Both the position numbers and the translations under genes were made by a program. DNA of 64,000 nucleotides. Source: Oceanimonas sp. GK1 (GTDB lineage: Bacteria; Pseudomonadota; Gammaproteobacteria; Enterobacterales; Aeromonadaceae). Within the stretch, counting starts at the first letter, position 1; each line of letters opens with the position of its first letter. Below are positions 28,319 through 37,615 of the stretch, one piece after another. The notes beneath the pieces are model-generated. The model ran no database searches. It was not told the origin of the DNA and saw only the letters and a program-made list of their open reading frames with translations. The stretch lies in the NCBI RefSeq assembly GCF_000243075.1, contig NC_016745.1:3303001-3367000 (forward strand), in the 5' to 3' direction.

Positions 28319-29940
28319 CAGTGATGCTGCTCCAGTGAACGGTTCAGAAAAATCAGCGGTATCAGTCCCACCAACACGATGACAATGGCGGGCAGCGCAC
28401 CCAGCTCCAGTTGCTCGTCGGACACGAACTGATACACATAGGTGGCCAGGGTCTGAAAGTTGAAGGGCCTGAGCAGCAGCGCCGCCGGCAACTCCTTCAT
28501 GCATTCAATAAACACCAGCAGGGCCCCGGCCAGCATGCCCTTGCGAATCAGCGGCAGGTGCACCCGCCGAATCATGGCCGCCGGGCCATAGCCCATGGTC
28601 TGGGTGACCATATCGAGGGACGGCGACACCTTGTTGAGGCTGCTTTCCACCGCGCCGATGGCCATGGCGCCAAACCGCACCAGATAGCCAAAGGCAATGG
28701 CGGTCATGGTGCCGGTCAGCAGCAGCCCCGGCTCGGGCAGTCCCAGCCACAGCGCCAGATCATTGATGGCAAAGTCCATCATGGTGAGCGGCACCAGCAC
28801 GCCAATGGCCAGCACGGTGCCGGGCAGGGCGTACCCCATGGAGGCCAGCCGCATCGGCAGCACGGTGTAACGCTTGCCCCGCAGGCGGTGGGTCATGCCC
28901 AGCAGCAGGGCAATGGCCAGCGCCAGCACCGCCACCACCGCCGACAACACCAGGCTGTTCAGGCTGTACTCAAAAAAGCGGGCGTTCCAGGCCCGGTCAA
29001 AATAACGTACCGCGTGGTAACACAGGATGCCAAAGGGCAGCAGAAAGCCCAGCCCCACCAGGCCCCAGCAAAATGCCAGCGCCGCCCATTTGCGTCCGCC
29101 GGTCAGCCGGTAACCGGTTTCCTGTTCATGGCCCATGCTCTTCTGAAACACCTGCTGGCGCTGGCGGCTCATGCGCTCCAGGCTCAGCAGCACCATGACC
29201 ACCAGCAGCATGATGGCGGAGATCTTGGCCGCCGCCTGCAGGCTGCCATACCCCAGCCAGGTGTCGTACACCGCCGTGGTCAGGGTATTGACCGCAAAGA
29301 AATTGACGGTGCCGAACTCGGCCAGGGTTTCCATGGCCACCAACGACAACCCCACCGCCAGGGCCGGGCGGGCCAGGGGCAGACTGACCCGGCGAAAGCT
29401 CTGCCAGGGCGAGCAGCCCAGCAGCCGACTGGACTGAATAAGACTGGTGGACTGCTCCAGAAAGGCGGTGCGGCCCAGCAGGTAAACGTAGGGGTACAGC
29501 ACCAGCCCCATCACCAGGGCGGCACCGCCCAGGGTGCGAATGGGAGGAAAGAAGTAATCACCGGCCGACTGCCAGCCAAACCAGTCCCGCAGCGCCAGCT
29601 GCACCGGACCGGAGTAGTCGAGCAGGTCGGTGTACACAAAGGCGACGATGTAGGACGGCATGGCCAGGGGCAGGATCAGCGCCCATTGCAGCAAGCGCCG
29701 GCCCGGCAGCTCGCACATGGCCATCAGCCAGGCGGCGGGCAGCCCGAACAGCAGGCTCAGTCCCATTACCAGCGACACCAACCAGAAGGTGTTGCCGATA
29801 TAGGCCGGAAGCACAGAAGCCCACAGATGACGGAAGATGTCTTCTGCGGGCAACAGGGCTTCGGCAATCAGTGCCAGTACCGGCAAGGTCAGCACCAGGG
29901 CGATGCCCCAGCTGCTGACCGTCCAACCATATCTTTTCAT
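28318..29940 (-). CDS. fbpB: Iron(III) ABC transporter, permease (FbpB-like, duplicated)
   Basis: 540 residues with about 12 membrane segments arranged as two halves, each with an EAA-type loop (QSSRLLGCSPWQSFRRVSLPLARPALAVG near residue 190; QTMGYGPAAMIRRVHLPLIRKGMLAG near residue 455). This fused two-domain layout is normal for FbpB/AfuB/HitB ferric permeases. Second gene of the fbpABC operon; the gap from fbpA is 34 bases. Confidence 0.93.
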   Translation of the reverse strand: MKRYGWTVSSWGIALVLTLPVLALIAEALLPAEDIFRHLWASVLPAYIGNTFWLVSLVMGLSLLFGLPAAWLMAMCELPGRRLLQWALILPLAMPSYIVAFVYTDLLDYSGPVQLALRDWFGWQSAGDYFFPPIRTLGGAALVMGLVLYPYVYLLGRTAFLEQSTSLIQSSRLLGCSPWQSFRRVSLPLARPALAVGLSLVAMETLAEFGTVNFFAVNTLTTAVYDTWLGYGSLQAAAKISAIMLLVVMVLLSLERMSRQRQQVFQKSMGHEQETGYRLTGGRKWAALAFCWGLVGLGFLLPFGILCYHAVRYFDRAWNARFFEYSLNSLVLSAVVAVLALAIALLLGMTHRLRGKRYTVLPMRLASMGYALPGTVLAIGVLVPLTMMDFAINDLALWLGLPEPGLLLTGTMTAIAFGYLVRFGAMAIGAVESSLNKVSPSLDMVTQTMGYGPAAMIRRVHLPLIRKGMLAGALLVFIECMKELPAALLLRPFNFQTLATYVYQFVSDEQLELGALPAIVIVLVGLIPLIFLNRSLEQHH

Positions 29941-29974
29941 GTACTACTCAAAGCGGGGGCGAACCCCCGTCTTT

Positions 29975-30988
29975 TTACAGATCGTATTGCACTTCGTCTA
30001 CCAGCTTAATCGCTTCCTGGGCATGTTTGGCGACCTCGGTCAGCGGCAGGCTATCGGCCTTGAAGTCACCCCAGCCCTTCACCAGCTCGGAGGGCTCCAC
30101 GCCCGGCTTGACCGGATATTCGTGGTTGGCAGAGGCATAAAGATGCTGGGCTTCGTCACCGGACAGGAATTCCATCAGCTTGAGCGCGGCGTCCTTGTTC
30201 TTGGCATGACTGGTCATGGCCACCGCAGAAATATTGACGTGGGTACCACGATCGGCCTGGTTCGGGAAGTTGACCACGGCGGCCTCGGCCCACTCGCGCT
30301 GCTCTTCGTCGTTGAGCATGGCACCGTAGTAGTAGCTGTTGCCCAGGGCATAGTCACAGACGCCGTCACGAATGGCCTTCACCTGATCCCGGTCGCCACC
30401 CTGGGGCTTCTGCGCCAGGTTGGCCTTCAGCCCCTGCAGCCAGTTCTTGGTGTACTCGCTGCCGTGCTCGGCAATCATTGAAGCGGTCAGTGCCACATTG
30501 TAGGGGTGTTTGCCGCTGCGGGTACAAATTTTACCCTTGTACTTGGGATCGGCCAGTTCTTCATAGGTGATGTCGGTTTTGCCTACCCGCTCGGCGGAGC
30601 TGTACACCACACGGGCACGGGTCGTTAGGGCAAACCACTTGCCATCGGCATCCCGGTACTGGGCCGGAATATTGGCTTCCAGCACGTCGCTTTGCACGGC
30701 TTGAGTCAGTTCCTTGTCCACCACATCCATCAACCGGCTGACGTCCACGGTCAGCACCAGATCCGCCGGCGACAACCGTCCTTCCCGCTCCAGACGCTCA
30801 CCCATGCCGTCCTTGATAAACACCACATTAACGTCGATACCGGTTTCCTTGGTAAAGGTATCAATGATGGGCTTGATCAAAAACTCCTGACGGTTGGAGT
30901 AAACGTTTACTTCTTCGGCAAAGGCCTGGGCCGTGAAGCTGGACGCCAGCAGAGCGGCGGCAGAGAGGGAAAACGTTTTGGTCATCAT
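29975..30988 (-). CDS. fbpA: Iron(III)-binding periplasmic protein (FbpA/FutA-like)
   Basis: 337 residues with a Sec signal (MMTKTFSLSAAALLASSFTA, cleavage after AQAFA). The mature protein starts EEVNVYSNRQEFLIKPIIDTF. The twin-tyrosine iron-binding motif is in GNSYYYGAMLND near residue 216. WALGN-like LTTRARVVYSSAERV and HVNISAVAMTSHAKNKDAALKLMEFL also match the ferric-binding transferrin-like family. It captures Fe3+ in the periplasm for FbpBC. A Fur-like sequence lies about 15 bases upstream. First gene of the operon. Confidence 0.93.
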   Translation of the reverse strand: MMTKTFSLSAAALLASSFTAQAFAEEVNVYSNRQEFLIKPIIDTFTKETGIDVNVVFIKDGMGERLEREGRLSPADLVLTVDVSRLMDVVDKELTQAVQSDVLEANIPAQYRDADGKWFALTTRARVVYSSAERVGKTDITYEELADPKYKGKICTRSGKHPYNVALTASMIAEHGSEYTKNWLQGLKANLAQKPQGGDRDQVKAIRDGVCDYALGNSYYYGAMLNDEEQREWAEAAVVNFPNQADRGTHVNISAVAMTSHAKNKDAALKLMEFLSGDEAQHLYASANHEYPVKPGVEPSELVKGWGDFKADSLPLTEVAKHAQEAIKLVDEVQYDL

Positions 30989-31002
30989 CCGGTTCCATTA
31001 GG

Positions 31003-31022
31003 TTGATTGAGAATAATTAACG
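31003..31022 (-). promoter_or_regulatory. Fur-box-like sequence before fbpA
   Basis: TTGATTGAGAATAATTAACG resembles the Fur consensus (repeated GATAAT-type hexamers, TGAGAAT core) and lies in the expected place for iron repression of fbpABC. It is a match by eye with several mismatches. Confidence 0.5.
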
Positions 31023-31118
31023 TTCAGAAGTATACAGCGGCCAAAACGGGAATCAACTGCCAAAGCATATTGAAATAAGAAAAATTTTCATCTGCAATAC
31101 GTTCTCTTGCGCCAGATC

Positions 31119-31149
31119 AAAAAAAGAGGAGCCAGAGGCTCCTCAAAAA
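31119..31149 (-). terminator. Intrinsic terminator of glnK-amtB
   Basis: GAGGAGCC-AGA-GGCTCCTC stem-loop at 31126-31144, followed on the minus strand by seven Ts, 28 bases past the amtB stop. Confidence 0.88.
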
Positions 31150-31176
31150 CAAGACCCGGCGGCCTCGTGACGTAAC

Positions 31177-32403
31177 TTAGCGAGGTTTGATGGTGACAAA
31201 CTCAGGGTAGGCGTCGATGCCGCAGTCGATGCGATCCATGCCCGACAGCTCTTCTTCCTCACCCACGCGAATGCCCATGCTGCGCTTGAGCCCGTACCAC
31301 ACCAGCAGGCTGGCGCCGAACGACCAGCCGCCAATCACCACAATACCGGCCAGCTGGGCGAACAGGGTGGCGTCGGGGTTGGCCACCGGCACCAATATCA
31401 GACCAAGCATGCCGCACACGCCGTGCACCGAAATGGCGCCCACCGGATCGTCGATACGCAACCGGTCCAGCCCGACAATGGCATACACCACCAGCACGCC
31501 GGCCAGCAGACCGATGGCGGCCGCCCACAGATGCCCCGGCGACAGCGGATCGGCGGTAATGGCCACCAGTCCGGCCAAGGCGCCGTTGAGGATCATGGTG
31601 AGATCCGCCTTGCCCCAGGTCAGCTTGGTGACCAGCAGGGCGCCAATGGCGCCGGTGGCGGCGGCGGCGTTGGTGTTGACGAAAATCTTGGCCACGGCGG
31701 TGGCGTTTTCCACGTCGGACACCAGCAGCTGGGAGCCGCCGTTAAAGCCGAACCAGCCCATCCACAGAATAAAGGTGCCCAGGGTCGCCAGCGGCATGTT
31801 GGAGCCGGGAATAGGATGGATTTCACCGCTCTTGCCATACTTGCCCTTGCGCGCCCCCAGCAGCAGAACCCCGGCCAGGGCCGCCGCGGCGCCGGCCATA
31901 TGCACGATGCCGGAGCCGGCAAAGTCGCTGAAGCCCCACTGGGAGAGGAAACCACCGCCCCAGGTCCAGTAACCTTCCAGCGGATAGATAAAGCCGGTCA
32001 TCACCACACAGAAGGCGAGAAAGGCCCACAGCTTCATGCGCTCGGCCACGGCCCCGGACACGATGGACATGGCGGTGGCCACAAACACCACCTGGAAGAA
32101 GAAGTCGGATTCCAGGGCGTGGTCCGCATCGGCGCTGGTGCTGCCAATCAGGCCGCCCAGGCTGGGCAGCCAGCCCCCTTCCGGGTTGTCCACATACATG
32201 ATGTGGTAGCCCACCAGCAGGTACATGGTGCAGGCGATGGCAAACAACAGAATGTTTTTGGTCAGGATTTCGGTGGTGTTCTTGGCCCTTACCAGGCCCG
32301 CCTCCAACATGGCGAAGCCGGCGGCCATCCACATCACCAGCACGCCCGACATCAGAAAATAAAAGGTGTCGAGGGCAAATTTCACTTCGGTCAGTGCATC
32401 CAT
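31177..32403 (-). CDS. amtB: Ammonium transporter, Amt family
   Basis: 408 residues with about 11 membrane segments. It conducts ammonium across the inner membrane. It begins MDALTEVKFALDTFYFLMSGVLVMW without the cleaved signal peptide of E. coli AmtB, a form common in marine bacteria. Amt landmarks: AMLEAGLVRAKNTTEIL, the periplasmic-gate region GYWTWGGGFLSQWGFSDFAGSGIVHMAGAAAAL (pore histidine in VHMAG), FILWMGWFGFNGGS, and GAISVHGVCGMLGLI with the second pore histidine. Second gene of glnK-amtB, 14 bases after glnK; GlnK blocks the pore when nitrogen is sufficient. Confidence 0.95.
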   Translation of the reverse strand: MDALTEVKFALDTFYFLMSGVLVMWMAAGFAMLEAGLVRAKNTTEILTKNILLFAIACTMYLLVGYHIMYVDNPEGGWLPSLGGLIGSTSADADHALESDFFFQVVFVATAMSIVSGAVAERMKLWAFLAFCVVMTGFIYPLEGYWTWGGGFLSQWGFSDFAGSGIVHMAGAAAALAGVLLLGARKGKYGKSGEIHPIPGSNMPLATLGTFILWMGWFGFNGGSQLLVSDVENATAVAKIFVNTNAAAATGAIGALLVTKLTWGKADLTMILNGALAGLVAITADPLSPGHLWAAAIGLLAGVLVVYAIVGLDRLRIDDPVGAISVHGVCGMLGLILVPVANPDATLFAQLAGIVVIGGWSFGASLLVWYGLKRSMGIRVGEEEELSGMDRIDCGIDAYPEFVTIKPR

Positions 32404-32417
32404 GGCAGATTCCTTCT

Positions 32418-32783
<366 letters not shown>

Positions 32784-32796
32784 TCACCTTGTTCAT

Positions 32797-32813
32797 TACA
32801 AGCATCGTGCCAG
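32797..32813 (-). promoter_or_regulatory. Sigma-54-type promoter of glnK-amtB
   Basis: On the minus strand CTGGCACGATGCTTGTA has a perfect -24 element TGGCAC and, at the correct spacing, TTGT in place of the usual TTGC at -12. The expected transcription start is about 30 bases before the glnK ATG. Confidence 0.75.
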
Positions 32814-32904
32814 TTTTTTATTCATTAAAAATCAATGAGTTGAGTTTGCTCAGGTGGCTGGTGATGCGGGCAGCATGTTATGCTGGTGCAGGTTTTCACT
32901 GACA

Positions 32905-32921
32905 AGCACCAAAAAAGTGCA
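32905..32921. promoter_or_regulatory. NtrC-binding-site-like palindrome
   Basis: GCAC-CAAAAAA-GTGC (32906-32920) has the half-sites and seven-base spacing of NtrC enhancers. It lies about 105 bases upstream of the glnK sigma-54 promoter and ends 13 bases before the arfB start codon on the other strand. Confidence 0.65.
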
Positions 32922-32933
32922 GAGGCAAGGATC

Positions 32934-33350
32934 ATGCTGGAGGTATCGGCCCGGGTGCAGATCCCGGAACAGGAGCTGGAGTTCATCACCATGCGGGCCG
33001 GCGGCCCGGGCGGCCAGCACGTCAACAAGACCGATTCGGCGGTGCAGCTGCGCTTTGACTATGCCGGCAGCCCCAGCCTGCCTGAGCATTACAAGGAAGC
33101 CCTGGCAAAGATGCGGGATCACCGGGTGCTGGCCAGCGGGCTGATATTAATCCGGGTGGAAAGCGAGCGCAGCCAGCTGATGAACAAGGAAGCGGCCAAA
33201 GCGGCCCTGGTTGCCCTGCTGCAACAGGCCGGCAAGCCGGTGAAGGTGCGCCGCCCCACCAAACCGAGCAAGGCGGCCAAGGCCAAGCGCGCCGACAGCA
33301 AAACCCACAGGGGCAAGATCAAGAGCGGACGGGGAAAGGTGAAGCTGTAA
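32934..33350 (+). CDS. arfB: Alternative ribosome-rescue factor ArfB (YaeJ), peptidyl-tRNA hydrolase
   Basis: 138 residues from the ATG at 32934, close to E. coli ArfB (140). It resembles class I release factor domain 3: MRAGGPGGQHVNKTDSAVQLRFD with GGQ at residues 26-28. It ends in a basic tail (residues about 100-138, rich in Lys and Arg) that enters the empty mRNA channel of stalled ribosomes. It releases peptides from non-stop ribosomes. An earlier in-frame ATG at 32880 lies across the NtrC-like site and adds residues not in the family; AAGG before 32934 supports the shorter form. Confidence 0.95.
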   Translation: MLEVSARVQIPEQELEFITMRAGGPGGQHVNKTDSAVQLRFDYAGSPSLPEHYKEALAKMRDHRVLASGLILIRVESERSQLMNKEAAKAALVALLQQAGKPVKVRRPTKPSKAAKAKRADSKTHRGKIKSGRGKVKL

Positions 33351-33398
33351 GCAGTCAGCTGGAAATTGGAAGCCGGTCGAGTGGGCAGTAAATAATGG

Positions 33399-33484
33399 GT
33401 AGCTGCCGCTTTAGCCGGCAGGGGCTGCGCAGCAGGCCTGTAATGCAAGAGCCACCTGCTTGCGCCAGCTGAAGCGGCGCCTAC
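33399..33484. repeat. Inverted pair of REP-like units (BIME-like) between arfB and yacL
   Basis: Left unit: GTAG (33399-33402) plus hairpin CTGCC-GCTTTAGCC-GGCAG (33403-33421). Right unit on the minus strand: GTAG (as CTAC at 33481-33484) plus hairpin GCGCC-GCTTCAGCT-GGCGC. GTAG at the 5' foot of a hairpin is the mark of REP elements moved by RAYT transposases. Confidence 0.8.
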
Positions 33485-33497
33485 GGCCTCTCCCCCC

Positions 33498-33857
33498 TTA
33501 CCGGTTTTGAAGAAATTCCCGCCACTGGGTAAGCAGCCGGGCCAGATCGTCCAGGCCGCAGCCGGCGTAGTGGGCATCGTCGTAGTAGCTCATGCCCTCT
33601 TCCAGCTCGTCGTTGTCAAAGGCCAGGCCGTGGCCCACCAGCTCGGCCTCGCCGTCGCTCAGTGCCAGGGAAAACTCGGCATATTCCTGGCGAAATTCGT
33701 CCTGTTGGCGTGCATCCAGCTCTGTGATGACGTCCAGCAGACGGCTTGCCTCGGCGGCGTCCACCTCGTCGGTCAGCCATTGGCCAAAGGCCTCGTGGCC
33801 CATGTCGCACCGGGCCCGGCAACGGCCGTCCAGATCACGCAGAAAATCAAATTCCAT
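33498..33857 (-). CDS. yacL: YacL family protein (UPF0231)
   Basis: 119 residues, close to E. coli YacL (120 residues). Shared pattern: MEFDFLRDLDGRCRARCDMGHEAFGQWLTDEV at the start (as MDYEFLRDITG...MGHEVVGHWF in E. coli), GLAFDNDELEEGMSYYDDA in the second half, and CGLDDLARLL near the end. Acidic and soluble. Function is unknown; in enterobacteria yacL lies near acnB, and here acnB is 6 kb away. Confidence 0.85.
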   Translation of the reverse strand: MEFDFLRDLDGRCRARCDMGHEAFGQWLTDEVDAAEASRLLDVITELDARQQDEFRQEYAEFSLALSDGEAELVGHGLAFDNDELEEGMSYYDDAHYAGCGLDDLARLLTQWREFLQNR

Positions 33858-33881
33858 GGCCGTACCCCCGGCGAAAAGCGG

Positions 33882-34928
33882 CTATTCTAGCCGTCGCCGG
33901 CCGCGGCTCACAAGTGCGTCACACGCCAAGGCCCGCCACAGCTTGCCGCCGGTCACCCAGAAGGGCCTGAGGATCAGGGTACTCATGCGCTGATAACGCA
34001 GGTTGTCCTTCTCTCCCACCCCAAACTCCAGTGGCTCTGGTGCAGAGGTGGTCACATACAGGGTGCCGAACATCCAGTCCCAGACCGACAGATTGGTGCC
34101 GAAATTCAGGCTGAAGTGCCTGGGGTCCCGGCTATGGTGGATCTGATGCTGAGCCGGGCTGTTGATCACATGCTCGATCACCGGGCCGAACGACAGCCAT
34201 ACATGGCTGTGACGCAGATTGGCCGCCAGGGAGTTGAACAGCAGCACCAGATAACTCACGCCAAACAGGGTAAACTTGCCCACCTTGCCGCCACTGACAT
34301 AGAAGAACAGCCCGGCAAACAGGGCCAGCGCCGCGCCCTTGCACAGCTTCTCAAGCAGTTTTTCCACGATATGAATGCGGCTGGCGGTAAAGGGCACCAT
34401 GACGGTGGCGGAATGATGCACCTTGTGAAACTCCCACAGCCAGCGGCCATGAAAGGCCCGATGCACCCAGTAATGCACAAAGTCCGACACCAGAAAGGCG
34501 CCCAGGCCGTAAGCCAGCATCAGGCCGGTGCTCTCTCCCTGCCAGGGACGGGTCCCCCACCACTCGGTCAACCGGGCGGTCACATCCCCTGAACGCAGCA
34601 GGTAAGGGTCCAGCCAGGCCAGCACCGGTACCACCAGGGCAGCATGCAGCAACACCCGCAGAAAATAGTACTGATAGTCAATCATGGCGGAACGGTGCAG
34701 CCATACCCGGCGCCCACCCAGAAAATGCCCGAAATGGCGGTAACGGCCATTGTTGCGCCGGCGGTACAGCCCATAGGCCACCGCCAGGGAGATGGCCAGA
34801 AAGCCCACTCCCAGACGGCCATTCAGATCGAACAGGCCGGTAAAACGGTGCCAAAGCGGCTGCCAGAGCTGGCTGTAAAGAACATCGGTCAGTACCGGAA
34901 AGGCTTCCATGGGATCCTGGCTATCCAT
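33882..34928 (-). CDS. Sterol desaturase / fatty acid hydroxylase superfamily membrane protein
   Basis: 348 residues. It has hydrophobic segments at about 38-55, 85-105, 140-160 and 205-235. The histidine clusters of the integral-membrane di-iron hydroxylases are present: DFVHYWVHRAFH near residue 152, EFHKVHHS near 168, HSHVW near 240 and HQIHHSRDPRHFSLNFGTNLSVWDWMFGT near 258. It probably hydroxylates or desaturates a lipid substrate using O2; the substrate cannot be told. Divergent from xanP. Confidence 0.85.
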   Translation of the reverse strand: MDSQDPMEAFPVLTDVLYSQLWQPLWHRFTGLFDLNGRLGVGFLAISLAVAYGLYRRRNNGRYRHFGHFLGGRRVWLHRSAMIDYQYYFLRVLLHAALVVPVLAWLDPYLLRSGDVTARLTEWWGTRPWQGESTGLMLAYGLGAFLVSDFVHYWVHRAFHGRWLWEFHKVHHSATVMVPFTASRIHIVEKLLEKLCKGAALALFAGLFFYVSGGKVGKFTLFGVSYLVLLFNSLAANLRHSHVWLSFGPVIEHVINSPAQHQIHHSRDPRHFSLNFGTNLSVWDWMFGTLYVTTSAPEPLEFGVGEKDNLRYQRMSTLILRPFWVTGGKLWRALACDALVSRGRRRLE

Positions 34929-35182
34929 GCGAACATCAAGAGGGATGCAATTCTAAAAGAAAGTCAGTCTCAGTTCCATTTTGTCCCGATGGATTGATTT
35001 TCAGGTCAGGTGAAGTTTTTTTAAACAAAAAGTGAACACATTTCACACTGAAATTGCATCCAATTACTGGCCGTTCCGGCCCATATCCAGTATCCTATGC
35101 GCCCTTCAGCGACCCGCTTTCAGCACGGTCGCCACGATAACCATAACAACGACAACTCCCGTAGCAACACACCGGAAAAACT

Positions 35183-36586
35183 ATGTCTAACCACACGCAG
35201 CAACCCTTGCACCAGAGTGATTTGGTGTACCGGCTTCACGACAAGCCGCCGTTTATGCAGTCCCTGTTCGCCGCCATCCAGCACCTGCTGGCGCTGTTCG
35301 TGGCGGTGATCACCCCGCCACTGATCATCTGCCAGACCCTGGGCATTCCCGCCGCCGACACCGCGCACATCATCAGCATGTCGCTGTTTATTACCGGTGT
35401 GGCCTCTTTTATTCAGATGAAGCGGGTCGGTCCCATCGGCACCGGCCTGCTGTCCATTCAGGGCACCAGCTTTAACTTTCTCGGCCCCATCATTGCCAGC
35501 GGCCTGGCCATGAAGGACGGCGGTGTCACCACCGAAGCCATGCTGGCGGCCATTTTCGGCACCGCCCTGCTGGCGGCCCCCACCGAGATGATCATTTCCC
35601 GCTTTCTGCACCTGGCCCGGCGCATCATTTCGCCCCTGGTCAGCGGCATTATCGTGACCCTGATCGGCCTCACCCTGATCCAGTTGGGCCTCACCTCCAT
35701 CGGCGGCGGCTTCGGCGCCATGGCCGCGGGCGAATTCGGCTCCCTGGACAACCTGGCCCTGGCCGGTACCGTGCTCGGCATCATTATTCTGATGAACCGC
35801 AGCCGCAATCCCTATGTGCGCCTTTCCTCCATTCTGGTGGCCATGGTCGCCGGCACCCTGCTGGCCTGGCAGATGGGCAAGCTGGCACCGCTGTCCGACA
35901 GCTTGCCTACCATCGCCCTGCCCATTCCCATGCAATACGGCCTGGGCTTTGACGCCTCGCTGTTTATTCCGCTGGTACTGGTCTATGTGATCACCTCGCT
36001 GGAAGCCATCGGCGACACCACCGCCACCTCGGAAGTGTCCGGCGAGCCGGTGTCCGGCCCGGTGTACATGAAGCGCCTCAAGGGGTGTGTGCTGGGTGAC
36101 GGCGTGAACTCGTCCCTGGCCTCCATCTTCAACACCTTTCCGGTGTCGACCTTCAGCCAGAACAACGGCGTGATCCAGATGACCGGGGTGGCCAGCCGCC
36201 ACGTGGGTTTCTTTGTGGCCGCCATTCTGGTGATCATGGGCCTGTTCCCGGCCATCAGCACCCTGGTGCAGCGCATTCCCGAGCCGGTGCTGGGCGGTGC
36301 CACCCTGGTGATGTTCGGCTCCATCGCCGCCGCCGGCGTGCGCATTCTGTCCCGGGAAAAGCTGGACCGCCGTGCCCTGTTCATTATCGCCATCTCCTTT
36401 GGCATGGGGCTGGGCATTTCCCAGAAGCCGGACATTCTGCAGTTTATGCCCGACATCATTAAGAACGTGTTCGCCTCCGGCATCTCCGCCGGCGGCATTA
36501 CCGCCATACTGATGAACATCATCATGCCGATGGGCAAGTCCGAGGCCACCGACGCCGCCGCTGAAGCCGAGACTCAGCAGGCGTAA
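35183..36586 (+). CDS. xanP: Xanthine permease (NCS2 family, XanP-like)
   Basis: 467 residues, about 14 membrane segments. It closely follows E. coli Xan[42 protein letters not shown] near the start, [39 protein letters not shown], the NCS2 motif [24 protein letters not shown] around residue 273, and [27 protein letters not shown] near 325. It imports xanthine with protons across the inner membrane. Uric acid is a possible alternative substrate. No PurR box was recognised in the 250-base divergent region upstream. Confidence 0.92.
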   Translation: MSNHTQQPLHQSDLVYRLHDKPPFMQSLFAAIQHLLALFVAVITPPLIICQTLGIPAADTAHIISMSLFITGVASFIQMKRVGPIGTGLLSIQGTSFNFLGPIIASGLAMKDGGVTTEAMLAAIFGTALLAAPTEMIISRFLHLARRIISPLVSGIIVTLIGLTLIQLGLTSIGGGFGAMAAGEFGSLDNLALAGTVLGIIILMNRSRNPYVRLSSILVAMVAGTLLAWQMGKLAPLSDSLPTIALPIPMQYGLGFDASLFIPLVLVYVITSLEAIGDTTATSEVSGEPVSGPVYMKRLKGCVLGDGVNSSLASIFNTFPVSTFSQNNGVIQMTGVASRHVGFFVAAILVIMGLFPAISTLVQRIPEPVLGGATLVMFGSIAAAGVRILSREKLDRRALFIIAISFGMGLGISQKPDILQFMPDIIKNVFASGISAGGITAILMNIIMPMGKSEATDAAAEAETQQA

Positions 36587-36607
36587 TCTATCAGGGAATT
36601 GGGATGA

Positions 36608-36652
36608 GGGACTGGGGACGGGTGAAAAGCGGTTCCCGGTCCCTTTTCTTTA
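36608..36652 (+). terminator. Hairpin terminator of xanP built from GGGACTGGGGA arms
   Basis: GGGACtGGGgA (36608-36618) pairs with TTCCCgGTCCC (36633-36643), followed by TTTTCTTT, 22 bases after the stop. The left arm is a copy of the heptamer motif. Confidence 0.65.
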
Positions 36653-36673
36653 CCTATTCCTCCCTACTCCCGC

Positions 36674-37354
36674 TCAAAGCGCCCAGCGGCGCAGCAGGTT
36701 GTGATACACCCCGGTGAGCTGAATGCTGGCCTCGCTGTCGCTGCCCAGTTGCTGGTTGATATGCTGAATGCCGGTATCCAGATCAAACAACAGGCTGCGT
36801 TGGCCGTCGTCCCGCACCATGCTCTGAATCCAGAAAAAGGAGCTGATGCGCGCGCCCCTTGTTACCGGCAATACCTTGTGCAGGCTGGAAGACGGATAGA
36901 GGATCAGATCGCCGGCGGGCAGCTTGACGCTGTGAGCACCATAGGTGTCTTCCACCACCAGCTCGCCACCGTCGTATTCATCCGGGTTACAGAAAAACAG
37001 GGTGGCGGACAGATCGGTGCGGACACGCTCCCCCGTGGCCGGGTTCATGCGAATGGCATTGTCCACATGAATGCCAAAGGACTGGCCGCCCTGATAGCAG
37101 TTGAACAGCGGCGGAAAGATTTTCTCCGGCAGGGCCGCCGCCACAAACAGCGGATGTCGTGACAACGCCTCGGTGATCAAGGCACCAATGGCATTGGCGG
37201 TGTCGTCGCCTTCCGGCAGTTGCAGATTGTGCTTGGCCTGGGATGACTGAAAGCCGGCAGTGGCATTACCGTCAATCCACTGGGCGGCCAGCAACCGCGC
37301 ACGGCACTCGGCCACCTGTTCGGCGCTGAGCACGCCGGGTATATGCAGCATCAT
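36674..37354 (-). CDS. PKHD-type Fe(II)/2-oxoglutarate hydroxylase (PiuC/YbiX-like)
   Basis: 226 residues. The double-stranded beta-helix core shows HVDNAIRM (iron ligands His and Asp near residue 97-99) and [27 protein letters not shown], with the distal His near 159 and the 2-oxoglutarate arginine after it. N- and C-terminal parts match the PiuC/YbiX family. Such genes regularly sit beside TonB siderophore receptors, as here (receptor gene upstream on the same strand), and are iron-regulated. Its physiological substrate is not established. Confidence 0.9.
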   Translation of the reverse strand: MMLHIPGVLSAEQVAECRARLLAAQWIDGNATAGFQSSQAKHNLQLPEGDDTANAIGALITEALSRHPLFVAAALPEKIFPPLFNCYQGGQSFGIHVDNAIRMNPATGERVRTDLSATLFFCNPDEYDGGELVVEDTYGAHSVKLPAGDLILYPSSSLHKVLPVTRGARISSFFWIQSMVRDDGQRSLLFDLDTGIQHINQQLGSDSEASIQLTGVYHNLLRRWAL

Positions 37355-37379
37355 GATGAAATTCTCGCTTTCTTGCTAA

Positions 37380-37404
37380 ACAAATAAAGCCCCAGCAGGG
37401 GCTT
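37380..37404 (-). terminator. Hairpin terminator between siderophore receptor and PKHD hydroxylase genes
   Basis: AAGCCCC-AGCA-GGGGCTT at 37387-37404, followed on the minus strand by TTATTTGTTT. It lies 26 bases before the hydroxylase ATG, so the two genes are probably separate units, or attenuation occurs here. Confidence 0.6.
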
Positions 37405-37456
37405 GTTATCAAACTAGAAATGGCATGCCGCTGTCAGATCCTGCACAGGGAAGCAC

Positions 37457-37556
37457 CAGCAGGGTTACCTCCGCCGACACGCTTCAAGCCCATCCCTGGG
37501 ACGCTCGGCACATGCCGTCCATGGCATGTGACGGTCGGCTTCGGCAATCCCTGCTG
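37457..37556 (+). repeat. Composite dispersed repeat copy C, module 1 only
   Basis: One hundred bases from CAGCAGGG to CCCTGCTG, with the central hairpin CATGCCgtccatGGCATG. Nearly the same as the inverted module at 11506-11605. It lies between the receptor stop and the hydroxylase gene; module 2 is absent. Confidence 0.75.
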
Positions 37557-37615
37557 TTGCTTCCGGCAGCATCGAGTTGCTAAACGCCAGCAGACCTTCT
37601 GTTCAGACAGAGCTA

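Noticed and set aside
35030-35050. CRP site upstream of xanP
   Set aside because: GTGA and TCAC half-sites are seven bases apart instead of six; no other support.
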